A stretch of DNA of 64,000 nucleotides. It comes from Ichthyophis bannanicus (Eukaryota > Chordata > Amphibia > Gymnophiona > Ichthyophiidae). The stretch spans positions 54,658,955-54,722,954 of the forward strand of contig CM066032.1 in NCBI GenBank assembly GCA_033557465.1, read 5' to 3'. Position numbers and translations under genes: made by a program. A model generated the notes under the pieces. That model saw nothing but the letters and a program-made list of their open reading frames with translations, ran no database searches and was not told the origin of the DNA. The number at the start of each line of letters is the position of its first letter. Positions within the stretch are counted from its first letter, which is position 1. Positions 1-10,832 of the stretch are shown piece by piece.

Positions 1-2849
1 TATGATTGGAATATCAGAGACATGGTGGAAGGAGGACAACCAGTGGGACACTGTGATACCTGGGTACAAACTATATCGTAATGATAGAGCTGATCAAATT
101 GGTGGAGGGGTTGCGCTCTATGTTAGAGAGGGCATTGACTCAGAAAGGATTAAAGTTTTGCAGGAAACAAAATCTGCTGTAGAATCTATATGGATTGAAA
201 TTCCATATAAAAGGGGGAAGGCGATGGCAGTGGGGGTGTACTATCGAGCACCTGGCCAGAATGACCAAATGGATGATGAAATGCTCAAAGAAATCAAGGA
301 AGCTAACAAAAGTTACAGCGCAGTAATAATAATGGGTGATTTCAATTACCCCGGTATCGACTGGGTCAGTGTCACGTCAGGACATGCTAGGGAGATAAAG
401 TTCCTAGATGAAATAAATGACTGCTTCTTGGAGCAGCTGGTTCATGAACCGACCAGAGGGGAAGCCATATTAGACCTAGTCCTTACTGGAACACCAGATC
501 TAGTGCAAGAGATAAGGGTGTTGGGGCCACTTGGCAATAGTGATCATAGCATGATCACCTTTGATTTAATTAGTGGAGGAGGGATAGTAAAGAAATCCAC
601 AGTACTACCTTTTAACTTTCGAAAGGGAGACTATGATAAAATGAGGAAAACAGTTAAGAAAAAACTAAAAGGAGCAGTTGCGAAGGTTAAAGACGTACAT
701 CAAGCTTGGGTGTTGTTGAAAAATACTATCTTGGAAGCCCAGACCAGCTGTATTCCACGCTTTAAGAAAAGTGGAAGGAAGTCCAAAAAACTGCCAGCAT
801 GGTTTAAAGGTGAGGTCAGAGAGGCTGTTGTTGCCAACAAAGCATCTTTCAGGAAATGGAAAAAAGCGCCAAACGATGAAACCTGGAAACAGCACAAGCA
901 CTGACAAGTCAAATGCAAGGCATTGATAAGGCAGGCAAAGAGAGAATTTGAGAAGAAGCTTGCTGCGGAAGCAAAAACGCGAAATAAAGACCTTTTCAAG
1001 TACATTCGTAGCAAAAAACCTGTGAGAGAGTCAGTTGGTCCATTAGATGATAAAGGGGTTAAAGGAGCACTAAGAGGCGACAAGGCAATAGCGGAGAGAC
1101 TGACTGAATTCTTTGCTTCAGTCTTTACTGAGGAAGATGTAGGGATGTTACCCATGACTGAAGTGGTATTTAAAGGTGCGGAAGAATTGAAGGAAATATC
1201 GATACATCAGGAAGATGTCTTACAACTATTAGATAAACTGAAGAGTAGCAAATCACCTGGGCCGTATGGTATACATCCAAGGGTGTTGAAAGAACTGAAA
1301 TATGAGATTGCAGACCTGCTATCAGTAATCTGTGAACTATCATTAAAATCATCTCTAATACCTGAAGATTGGAGGATCGGCAATGTAACACCAATTTTTA
1401 AAAAGGGTTCCAGGGGTGATCCGGGAAACTACAGACCGGTGAGCCTGACGTCAGTACCGGGAAAAATGATAGAAACCATCATAAAGAATAAAATTACTCA
1501 GCATGTAGATAGTCACAACCTAATGGGAGACAGCCAACATGGCTTTAGACAAGGAAGATCTTGTCTTACTAATCTGTTATGTTTTTTTGAAGGAGTGAAT
1601 AAACAAGTGGACAAAGGTGAGTCGGTTGATATTGTGTGTCTGGACTTTCAGAAAGCCTTTGACAAGGTCCCTCATCAGAGACTTTTGGCAAAACTAAAGA
1701 GTCATGGGATAGGAGGCAGTGTACTATTGTGGATCAGGAACTGGTTAAAAGATAGAAAGCAGAGGGTAGGGCTAAATGGCCAATTTTCCCAATGGAGAAA
1801 GGTGAATAGTGGTGTACCCCAGGGATCTGTGCTGGGTCCGCTGCTTTTTGCATATTCATAAATGACCTGGAAAATGGAATAACGAGTGAGGTTATCAAAT
1901 TTGCAGATGACACAAAACTATTTAAAGTTGTTAAAACCCAAGAGGATTGTGAAAAATTGCAAGAGGATCTTGATAAATTGGAAGACTGGGCATCAAAATG
2001 GCAGATGAAATTTAATGTGGACAAGTGCAAGGTTATGCACCTAGGGAAGAACAACCCAAACTATGGTTACACGATGGAAGGTTCCACATTAGGAACCACA
2101 ACCCAGGAAAAAGATTTAGGCGTCATTGTGGATACCATGTTAAAACCCTCGGCCCAGTGTGCAGCGGCGGCCAAGAGAGCAAATAGAATGCTAGGTATGA
2201 TAAGGAAAGGAATGGAAAATAAAACAAAAGATATTTTAATGCCTCTATATCGTTCCATGGTGAGACCGCACCTTGAATATTGTGTGCAATTCTGGTCACC
2301 GTATCTTAAAAAGGATATACCGATTTTAGAAAAGGTACAGAGAAGAGCCACCAAAATGGTAAAGGGGATGGAAGGATACTCCTATGAAGAAAGGCTAAAA
2401 AGGTTAGGGCTTTTTAACCTGGAAAAGAGACGGCCGAGGGGAGATATGATAGAAGTCTATAAATTAATGAACGGAGTGGAACGGGTAAACGTAGATCGAT
2501 TGTTTACCTTATCAGAATATAGAAAGACTAGGGGACATGCAATGAAGCTACAGGGTAAACTATTTAAGACTAATAAAAGAAAATATTTTTTCACTCAACG
2601 TTTAATCAAACTCTGGAATTTGTTACCGGAGGATGTAGTAAAGGCTGTTAGTGTAGCTGGGTTTAAAAAAGGTTTGGACAAGTTCCTGGAGGAAAGGTCC
2701 ATAAACCATTATTAAGAAGTGACCGAAGATATCAATGCTTGACCCAGTACAATCATTGTGGAACTTGTGTCCCTTGAGGAAACTGCTAGGTACATATGAC
2801 CTAGATTGGCCACTGTTGGAAACAGAATACTGGGCTTGATGGACCTTGA
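1..2849 (+). mobile_element. CR1 LINE copy 1 with its 3' UTR, 5' end outside the window
   Basis: The span covers the ORF2 relic plus a 3' UTR at 2716-2849. That UTR is the reverse complement of 47127-47280 in the minus-strand CR1 copy, including CCACTGTTGGAAACAGAATA and CTGGGCTTGATGGACCTTG. It lacks the terminal part of that copy, so the element stops abruptly against the next LINE. Type is from sequence comparison within the window and family motifs. Confidence 0.85.
2..2715 (+). pseudogene. CR1-type LINE ORF2 relic (endonuclease + reverse transcriptase)
   Basis: This is the ORF2 of a CR1-clade LINE, which encodes an APE-type endonuclease and a reverse transcriptase for target-primed retrotransposition. 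The endonuclease part shows IIMGDFNYPGIDW near 330-365 and SDH near 540. The RT part shows FKKGSRGDPGNYRPVSLTS near 1400-1450, LDFQKAFDKVPH near 1640-1675, [13 protein letters not shown] near 1812-1850 and FADDTKLF near 1902-1925. It is broken twice. At 902-904 a TGA replaces the Trp codon present in the copy at 47-50 kb. Near 1850 one base is missing (LLFDIF has become LLFAYS then stop), so the rest reads in another frame. The 5' end lies outside the window. The related minus-strand copy supports both breaks. Confidence 0.93.
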
Positions 2850-3825
2850 TCAAGAAGCAACAGTTCGAACGGAACAAGGAGAAACAGAATGGTTTAAAAT
2901 AAGCAAAGGTGTAAGACAAGGCTGCATACTTTCCCCCTACCTGTTTAATTTATATGCAGAACAAATCATCAGAGAAGCAGGATTGTATGAAGACAACAGA
3001 GGTGTGAAGATTGGTGGAAGACTTATCAACAACCTTCGCTATGCTGATGATACCACATTACTGGCGGAAAGTGAAGATGATCTGAAACATTTGCTTCTCA
3101 CAATCAAAGAACATAGTCTCAAAATGGGCCTGCACCTTAATGTAAAGAAGACAAAGATCATGACAACTGTCATAATCAACAGGTTCATCGTCGAAGGAGA
3201 AGAAATTGAAATCGTGAATAACTTTAACCTACTTGGATCAACTATCAATAAAGAAGCAACATGCAGTCAAGAAATCAGACGATGCATTGCTCTTGGCAGA
3301 ATGGCTATGAAAGACCTAGATAAGATTCTCAAGAGCAGAGATGTCTCTCTCCATACAAAGATTCGACTTGTTCAAGCTATGGTATTTTCAATAACATCAT
3401 ATGGATGTGAAAGCTGGACAGTGAAAAAGATAGACAGGAAGAAAATTGATGCCTTTGAATTATGGTGCTGGCGGCGAATACTGTGTATACCATGGACTGC
3501 CCGAAGAACAAACCAGTCTGTACTAGAGGAGATCAAACCTAAGCTTTCTTTAGAAGCTCAGATGACAAGACTTCGACTTTCATACTTTGGACACATCATG
3601 CGGAGAGAGAGATCATTAGAGAAGACATCATGCTTGGCAAGATAGAAGGTCAACGCAAAAGAGGAAGGCCAACAATGAGATGGATCGATACAATAACAGC
3701 AGCTAAGGGTACCAGTCTGTCAACAATGAGCCGCCTGATTGAAGATCGAACACAATTTAGGATAGCTATCCAGAGGGTCGCCATGAGTCGACTCCGACTC
3801 GACGGCACTTAACAACAACAAAGGA
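2850..3825 (+). pseudogene. RTE/BovB-like LINE, 5'-truncated reverse transcriptase relic
   Basis: The 3' half of an RTE-clade ORF2. From about 2858 it reads KGVRQGCILSPYLFNLYAE, then YADDTTLLAE near 3040, then the C-terminal region SYGCESWTVKK, ELWCWRRILCIPWTARRTNQ, YFGHIMRR and LGKIEGQRKRGRPTMRW. That C-terminal set is characteristic of BovB and related RTE elements of tetrapods. A one-base shift near 3637 separates the last 60 codons. The reading ends at 3810-3812 in VAMSRLRLDGT, followed by a short AACAACAACAAA tail. The endonuclease and the N-terminal half of RT are absent, which is usual 5' truncation. The reading frame begins inside the CR1 3' UTR, so the first codons upstream of 2850 are not part of it. 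Confidence 0.88.
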
Positions 3826-6350
3826 CACTGCATAACAAGAGGAAGAGGTGGACAGAGAGTTAATTGAAGACATACGCAGCATTGCTAGGAAAGGGCAAGT
3901 GCTACTGCTGGGAGATTTCAATATGCCAGATGTTGATTGGCACATTCCTGCTGCAGTATCATCTAGAAGTAAGGAGATCTTGGATTCTCTACAGGGAGAA
4001 CTATTCAGGCAATTGGTAACAGACCCCACACGTGAAGGGGCCATACTGGACTTGGTGCTTACCAATGGTGAAAGTGTTTCTGATGTTGTAGTGGGAGATC
4101 ATTTTGCATCCAGTGATCACCAGATGGTGTGGTTCAGTATTAGGACTAGGGCTGTTAGAATCCATTCCAAGGTGAAGATCTTAGACTTTAGGAAGACTAA
4201 CTTTGCGAAGATGGGCCAATACCTCAGGGAGTCGTTAGTGGGATGGGAACAGCTGGGGGATGTAGAAAAACAGTGGGCAAAACTGAAAGGGGGTATTTTA
4301 AAGGCAACCAACCTTTTTGTTAAAATGGTAAATAAAGGCAAAAGGAACAGGAGACCGCTATGGTTTTCAAAGGAAGTAGCTGAAAAAGTGAAGAAAAAGA
4401 GGGAGGCCTTCATGAAATACAAGAGATCACAGAGAGAGGAAGACAGGCATCTGTATTTGGAAAAACTTAGAGAAGCTAGCAAAGTAGTCAAGAAGGCAAA
4501 GATTCAAAAGGAGGAGGAAATAGCCAATGCAATAAAATGCAATAAAATGGGGGGATAAGACATTTTTCAGATATAATAGTGAGAAGAGGAAGGGCAAAAG
4601 TGGTATTGTCAGACTCAAGGGTGCAGGGGGGGAATATGTAGAAGCTGATAAGGATAAAGCAGAATTGCTTAAAAAATATTTTTGTTCTGTGTTCACAGAT
4701 GAAGAACCAGGAGCAGGACCTCAGAAAACACCCACAAATAGGAACAGAAGCGAGGGACATCTTGAACAATTTTCAAAAGACTATGTTTGTGAGAAACTAG
4801 CTCAACTTAAAGTAGACAAAGCGATGGGACCGGATGGGATACACCCTAGAATACTGAGGGAACTTGGGGACGTTCTAGCAACTCCACTGACTGACCTTTT
4901 CAATGCCTCGTTGGAGTCAGGAGTGGTGCCAAAGGACGGGAGAGAGGCTCATGTGGTACCTTTACACAAAAGCGGAAGTAAGGATGTGGTTGAAAACTAC
5001 AGGCCGGTTAGTTTAACTTCGGTGGTGAGTAAATAATTGGAAACACTGCTGAAAGAGAAAATAGTGAGGTTTCTGGAGTCCGGCGGATTACAGGATCCAA
5101 GGCAGCATGGATTCACCAGAGGCAGGTCTTGTCAGACAAATCTGATTGATTTCTTTGACTGGGTGACCAGGGAGTTGGACAGAGGGAGAGCTCTAGATGT
5201 GGTGTATTTAGATTTCAGTAAAGCCTTTGACACTGTTCCTCACAGGCGACTTATAAACAAACTGAGCACCCTAGGGATGGACCCTAAAGTTACTGCTTGG
5301 GTTAGAAATTGGTTGGGTGGGAGGCGACAAAGAGTACAAGTAAATGGAGCTCACTCTGAGGAGAAGGATGTTACCAGTGGTGTGCCCCAGGGATCTGTCC
5401 TTGGTCCGATTCTTTTTAACATCTTTGTTAGTGATATAGCGGAAGGGCTGTCGGGTAAGGTTTGCCTCTTTGTGGATGATACCAAAATCTGCAATAGAGT
5501 AGACACCCAGGAAGGTGTAGATAACATGAGGAGGGATCTAGCTAAGCTTGAAGAATGGTCTAGAATTTGGCAGCTGAGATTTAATGTTAAAAAATGTAAG
5601 GTCATGCATTTGGGCTGCAGCAATCCAAGGGAGCAATATAGTATAGGGGTGAAGTACTTTTGTCCACTAAAGAAGAGTGGGACCTTGGCATGATTGTGTC
5701 TGGTGATCTTAAAGTAGCTAAACAGGTAGAAAAGACGACGGCAAAAGCTAGAAGGATGCTTGGGTGCATACGGAGAGGAATGGCTAGCAGAAAAAAGGAG
5801 GTGATAATGCCTCTGTATAAGTCTTTGGTGCGACCCCATTTGGAGTATAGTGTGCAATTCTGGAGACCGCACCTTCAAAAGGATATAAACAGGCTGGAGT
5901 TGGTATAGAGGGAGGCTACTAAAATGGTTAGATGTCTTCATTATAAAGCATATGAGGACAGACTGAAGGATCTTAATATGTACACCTTAGAGGAAAGGCG
6001 GGATAGAGGTGATATGATTAAGATGTTTAAATACCTCCATGGCATAAATGCACAGGAAGAGAGCCTCTTTCAATTGAAAGCAAACTCTGCTACGAGGGGA
6101 CATAGGATAAGGGTCAAAGGGGGTAGATTCAGGAATGATATGCGGAAATATTTTTTTACGGAAAGAGTGGTGGATCCGTGGAATAGTCTCCCAGTGGAGG
6201 TTGTAGAGATGAGGACAGTAACTGAATTCAAAAAAGCATGGGACAAACACAGAGGATCTCTAAAGGTAAAAAGGGACTGTTGTAGTGGTTGATATGGAAG
6301 GACAGACTAGATAGGCCATGTGGTCTTTTTCTGTGGTCATGTTTCTATGT
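3826..6350 (+). pseudogene. Second CR1-family LINE, broken ORF2 with 3' tail
   Basis: A CR1-like ORF2 of a different subfamily from the one at the window start. It keeps part of the endonuclease (LLLGDFNMPDVDW near 3900-3940, SSDHQMVWF near 4110), the connection region, and RT motifs: NYRPVSLTSVVSK near 4996-5033, LDFSKAFDTVPHRRL near 5208-5250, [14 protein letters not shown] near 5378-5420 and FVDDTKI near 5467. Stops or shifts lie at 4556-4558, 5034-5036, about 5660-5693 and 5906-5908. The C-terminal part ends in WNSLPVEVVEM and a stop at 6290-6292. The 3' tail has the repeated TGTTTCTATG sequence near 6338-6357. The 5' end is truncated within the endonuclease. Relics at 25.2-25.6 and 33.5-33.6 kb on the minus strand belong to the same subfamily. 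Confidence 0.9.
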
Positions 6351-6357
6351 TTCTATT

Positions 6358-6840
6358 TATTTTTGTGGTTTGTTTCCTGCTACAGCGGGTCCATGGAAAC
6401 GTCTACTGTGGCATTTATGTATGGCAGGGATGTTATCTACATCTTAAGTGTTTGCAGTATTGCCCTAGTGCGTAAGCTACGGATGGCACCTTTTTATCCT
6501 GGGCATCATCTGACCAGTATGTATTTTTCTCTTTATTTCCTGCCATAGTTCAATTGTAATGTCCCCTTGCTAAGATTTAGCATAAATGTTATACAACGGG
6601 GTCACCAAGAGAAGGTACTCAGCAAGATGTGAGGAGGGAACTTTATTCTCTCCCCCTAAAAGATGCACAGCAATTCACCAACCACTGCTAGTGAATTTTA
6701 TGTTGTGTTCCCTTTGAGCCCCAGTCTTGGATTTGTGAGGCATATTTTAATTTATCTAGGGACTTTAAGTATATCTCTTGGTTTCTCACCCAAAATATTT
6801 TGTCATGGAAATTTGAATTAAAGGAAAATGATTGTATCAT
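6358..6840. other. No recognisable gene or repeat
   Basis: Moderately AT-rich sequence with no long reading frame and no motif or repeat that I recognise elsewhere in the window. Confidence 0.5.
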
Positions 6841-6852
6841 CCCGGGCAAGCA

Positions 6853-7044
6853 ATTATTATTATTATTATTATTATGAATAAACATGTATATAGCGCTACC
6901 AAGCGTACGCAGCACTGTACAGACACAGAAGAAGACAGTCCCTGCTCAAAGAGCTTACAATCTAGAAGACAAACATACAGGACAAAATAATACAATGGTA
7001 ATAAGGGCAGAAAGGGCAATAGGAATTGAAACACAAGGGGAGGA
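6853..7044 (-). repeat. (ATT)n microsatellite plus SINE/LINE 3'-tail-like sequence
   Basis: An ATT trinucleotide run at about 6853-6875 adjoins sequence reading TAGCGCTACCAAGCGTACGC and CAAAGAGCTTACAATCTAGA. Segments of this kind are common 3' ends of amphibian and reptile SINE/LINE families. The microsatellite would be the 3' tail if the element is on the minus strand. Family assignment is by general resemblance only. Confidence 0.45.
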
Positions 7045-7267
7045 TTAAGGGAGATGTTTACTAAATCGTTCTAATGTTACCGGTGCTAGTGGCAGTGTTA
7101 ACGTGAAGAATTCCATATAAGGAAGTGGGCATTCCAGCATCAAGGCAACAATAGCTGGTTATTGCGTGATAGAGAGCGCCTTGCCGTCAACGTGTGATAG
7201 TGTGCACGCAGCGGCTTGTTAGCGCACGGTAACCTTAATTACGTAGCAGCGACACAAAAATAGCTAA

Positions 7268-7331
7268 AGAGGTGTAGCCTACTGGTTATTGCAATGACTG
7301 TGGGGGCAGAGGTCATGAGTTCAGACCTGCA
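7268..7331 (+). repeat. tRNA-like module in E1
   Basis: Box A-like TAGCCTACTGG at 7275-7285 and box B-like GAGTTCAGACC at 7317-7327, about 32 bp apart, which is tRNA-like spacing. It lacks a convincing cloverleaf, so it is a tRNA-derived module and not a tRNA gene. Confidence 0.6.
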
Positions 7332-7631
7332 GTGGTGTTCTTTAATAAGGCTGTCTGAGGGATTTCCTTTTAATTTAAATCAGTGCTGCCAGCAAAAACA
7401 CCCTCACAGTGCCGTAACCTAAGGTGCCTCAAAAGGTGCCCTATAGGGCTCCCTATAAGGCGCCCCATAGGGCACATTATAAAGTGCCCTGTCCGCCAAG
7501 GCACCTTATAATGTGCTTTATAGGGCGCCTTTTGAGGCACCTTAGGTTACGGCACTGTGAGGGTGTTTTTGCTGGCAGCACTGATTTAAATTAAAAGGAA
7601 ATCCCTCAGACAGCCTTATTATAGAACACCA

Positions 7632-7696
7632 CTGCAAGACTGAACTCATGACCTCTGCCTCCACAGTCATTGTAATAACCAGTGGGCTACAGCTCT
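7632..7696 (-). repeat. tRNA-like module in E1, opposite arm
   Basis: On the minus strand it shows box A TAGCCCACTGG (7679-7689) and box B-like GAGTTCAGTCT (7636-7646). It is the mirror partner of the module at 7268-7331 in the palindrome. Confidence 0.6.
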
Positions 7697-9128
7697 ATAG
7701 CTTCTAGCACAGCGCTGGCTAGCTGCAGAAAGACTGCAGGTCACCGCACAAACTGAATGCTGTGGTTACCAGGATAGGCTAAACTCACCCGTACCCATGA
7801 TGCACTGCACATGCAGATCAGCAGTCTACATCTGATCACCAGATGGGGTATGCGCCTCCATAGCACCTCGGCCTGGTAGGGGGAACTGACCGTGTGTGTT
7901 ACTGGCACAGAGTAGCCACAGACCGTGACATTGTGCGGTTCCTGTGTGCACCCTGAGGGTGAGATGGGGTGCCCAATACCAGGTCCGCAGCACCTGGCTT
8001 GGCTGAGATAGGCTGTACTGCAGTTCCCAATCAGTGCCAGTGTGTGACAGGTAGTCCCTGAAGATACACCTGTGTCCATCTATATTTCCCAGTCACGTCT
8101 AGCCCTTGTGGACTATGATGCACCCGAGATAGGTCATATCCTGTGTGGTTGCCATGGTCAGATGTTATAAGAGAAGGGTGGTGTTTGGACCCAAAAGCGG
8201 ATTATGTAGCACAACCCAACCCACCCTCTCTGGGTCAGGGTGGGGGACAGGATCTCCCACCAACAGATCCACATTCTACAATGGAGGCAGTAGAGGGGAC
8301 CATCAACCCCAGTCCTGCTGGGGAATAGGCACTCTCCAGGGCAGTCAATGCAGATCTGTATGTATCACATAGGGCACTGGCAGACAGATAGTAGGCCTAA
8401 GAAAAGCTCAGCTGCCCCCCACCACAATCTGACATTCACCAGCAAAGGGCACAGTCAGTTTCCACCCACTGCACCCTGCAAGGTGTTCCAGCCATACACA
8501 TGCTAACTGCAGACAGTCTGCTAGCTAGTACATAGTGCATGTTCCTGGAAGAACTGTGTGCACCCAAAAGTGGGATGTAAACACATACCCCAAGCAAGTA
8601 TGTCAGTGATTGGGCCCCAGAAAAAGGAACTCATAGATATCACTTGAGAGAAACCCCGTATAGCACTATGTGGGAACCTAGTCATGCCACAGTCACTGCT
8701 CAGTCAGAGTGAGAGTGACCTCCCAGCATGACATGCTGTGGCCACCCTGTCAGTGCACTACAATGTTCCAGCCATTGCCCTATGCCCTGTGCAGATGCAT
8801 CCTGCCCAGACCGCTGTGTCCGGGCCATACCTACAATACCTTGCTCCTCATTATGCACATTGGCAGGCTAACACTGGAAACAGTGCAAGCATTGGGGGCT
8901 CAGTAAGGTGTAGGCAGCCACCAAATACTGGATAGACATACACATACTCCCACACCTATTTCAGCATTGTGCAATGAAAGAGGTGGGTGGCATTGCTAAG
9001 GTATGCTGGTACTAGTATTGGTAGCTGCTGCTCCGTGCAGGGCCCACCAGCCTGACTCTCCATGAGGCTTTGAATAGTGGAGCCTCTGGGTGTGGGTGTT
9101 TGTGCCCATGTTGGCCGATGCTCTAGGG

Positions 9129-9322
9129 CAGAGTTTCCCAACTCCGTTCCTGGTGGGCCAAACACGATTCAGGTTTTCAGGCTGTCCCTAATGAATATGC
9201 ATGAGATACATTTGCATACAATGGGGGCACTGCATAACAATGCATCTCATGCATATTTATTAGGGACAGCATGAAATCCTGAATGGTGTTTGGACCCCCA
9301 GGATTGCGGTTGGGAGCCTCTG
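9129..9322 (+). mobile_element. hAT-type MITE with 8-bp target duplication, inside E1
   Basis: Termini CAGAGTTTCCCAAC and GTTGGGAGCCTCTG are inverted repeats of hAT style. The 8-bp duplication CTCTAGGG is exact at 9121-9128 and 9323-9330. The interior is palindromic around CATGAGATACATTTGCATAC. Copies occupy the same internal site in other E elements (about 22400, 27506, 31952, 38123), so this insertion predates amplification of the family. Confidence 0.85.
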
Positions 9323-9389
9323 CTCTAGGGACTGAACATGTTTATGGTGTCTGTGCTGTAGGGTAAAATATAGGGACATAATCTGCAGG

Positions 9390-9475
9390 TGCCACAGCTG
9401 GGACTTAAACCTGTGACCGTCTGCCCCTGAACACACTGGTTGTGTGTACTGCACCAAACTGTTGTCACAGAGGTA
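9390..9475 (-). repeat. Second type of tRNA-like module in E1
   Basis: On the minus strand this matches the modules at 27291-27348 and 37918-37973, with a TGGTGCAGTAC-type box A and a box B-like GGTTTAAGTCC. It lies just downstream of the hAT MITE in all copies where both are present. Confidence 0.5.
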
Positions 9476-10390
9476 GGTCATTCCCTGGTGATACCATTAC
9501 TGTTCATCAGACAGACCTTGTCTGTTGCACTGCATGCCACCCACCTGGACAGGGCTTGGCCTTGGTGTGCTGTGAGCAGATGCCACTGCTCCCTTCACTA
9601 CCAGCACCCCTCCGCCACCATGCTGACATGCCCTTATGCCGGTGGTGCTGGTGGTTCGCAGTCCCAGGCCATCCAGTATGCCGGTAGGCGGCACACTGGA
9701 TGGTGTAGGATCTTGGGTAGCGGTGCCTACATAGACATCCGTGCTTCCCCCTGGCACTGTCTGTCAATGTTATGTGCCCTTTGGGGTACCTTCTGGGTGA
9801 TGTCCCCTGGGACACTCTGGGACACACACTCGTGGGCATGTTTGTCCTTGGTCAGTTGCTGGCTTGCTGATTTGCAGTTTCTGTGTTCCTATGTGCCACC
9901 TAGGCATCTGCCTAGTCCACCCTGTGCCTCAGATGCCCCACTGCATGTCCCACCTGCATCCCCCTGTACCCCATTTGCAGCCTCATCATAGTGCCCTCTT
10001 GTACTTGGGCACTATGCTGTTGCTGCACATGTATCACTACTATCACTTTTCTTGGTTTCCCTGTCTTTGCTATACATTGCTGACTGAAATGATTTCTTTC
10101 TCCTGAAAATGTGCCTCTGATGCGAGGTTTTCACTGGCGTTAGTTTTCAGAACTTCATTTCACAGCATTAGTGTACCTGGAGCCTCTCCCTGGCCACCCC
10201 TTGCCCATTGACCCCTTCTCTCTGCCCTCTGGGGAGCCTTACTCCACCCTCTGTGTGCCTTAACGCCGCCGGAGCCGTTATCGCCCGAAACCTCATGCTA
10301 TCGCGCGATAGTGTTACGAATCACGCGATAACATTACGTATAGCGAGCTAACTGTGCCACTGCGACAACGCTGTTTAGTAAACATCCCCC

Positions 10391-10832
10391 TTAGAACATA
10401 TTCCGGTAATGAATTCGAGAGTTTGATTATGCGTTGAGTAAAAAAATATTTTCTTTTATTAGTCTTAAATGGGCTACATTGTAGCTTTATTGTGTGTCCT
10501 CTAGCCTTTACTTTTGATGGTGTAAACAACTGATCTACATATACCCGTTCCACTCCATTCATTAATTTATAATCTCCTATCATATCTTCCTTTAACCATC
10601 TCTTTTCTAAGTTAAAGAGGTCTAATCTTTTAAGTCTTTCCTCATAGGGGTATCCTTCCATCCCCTTTACCATTTTGGTGGCTCTTCTCTGTACCTTTTC
10701 TAATAATGCTATTTCCTTTTTAAAATACAGTGACCAGAATTGCACACAATATTCAAGGTGTAGTCACTCCATGGAACGATACAGAGGCATTATAATATCC
10801 TTTGTTTTATTCTCCATTCCTTTCCTTATGAT
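10391..10832 (-). pseudogene. CR1 relic, 3' part of ORF2 (first segment)
   Basis: Minus-strand coding remains of the C-terminal CR1 ORF2: [58 protein letters not shown]. It is truncated at its 3' side by E1 and interrupted at 10832 by an L2-type LINE. The same relic resumes at 14984. Confidence 0.85.

Larger units (their letters stand above)
7262..7712. repeat. Large palindrome inside E1 with tRNA-like modules at both arm tips
   Basis: Arms of about 190-220 bp are centred near 7487. Examples of mirrored pairs are CAGTGCTGCCAGCAAAAACA (left) with TGTTTTTGCTGGCAGCACTG (right), and AAGGCTGTCTGAGGGATTTC with its complement near 7595-7615. The centre is the GGCGCC-rich array. The outer ends carry tRNA-like box A/box B modules facing inward. 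Equivalent palindromes or half-palindromes occur in the other E copies. Confidence 0.85.
7049..10390 (+). mobile_element. E-family element copy E1 (non-autonomous, Harbinger-like ends)
   Basis: The left terminus GGGAGATGTTTACTAAA (7049) and the right terminus TTTAGTAAACATCCCCC (ending 10390) are inverted copies. Flanks are TTAA and TTAG, an imperfect target duplication. The element contains tRNA-like modules (7275-7327, 7636-7689), a large palindrome (7262-7712), a GGCGCC/TTATAA-type array and a hAT MITE (9129-9322). No reading frame in it resembles a known protein. The right end abuts a CR1 relic. It is in the same orientation as E4 (25585-33471) and shares most of its sequence with it. Confidence 0.8.

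Noticed and set aside
7425..7550. CRISPR-like array
   Set aside because: Units are contiguous 12-mers without spacers, in a eukaryotic transposon.
9440..9991. Open frame of 183 codons in E1
   Set aside because: No motif, Cys/His/Pro-rich composition typical of chance frames in GC-rich repeat, not preserved in the matching part of E4 (about 32330-32950).
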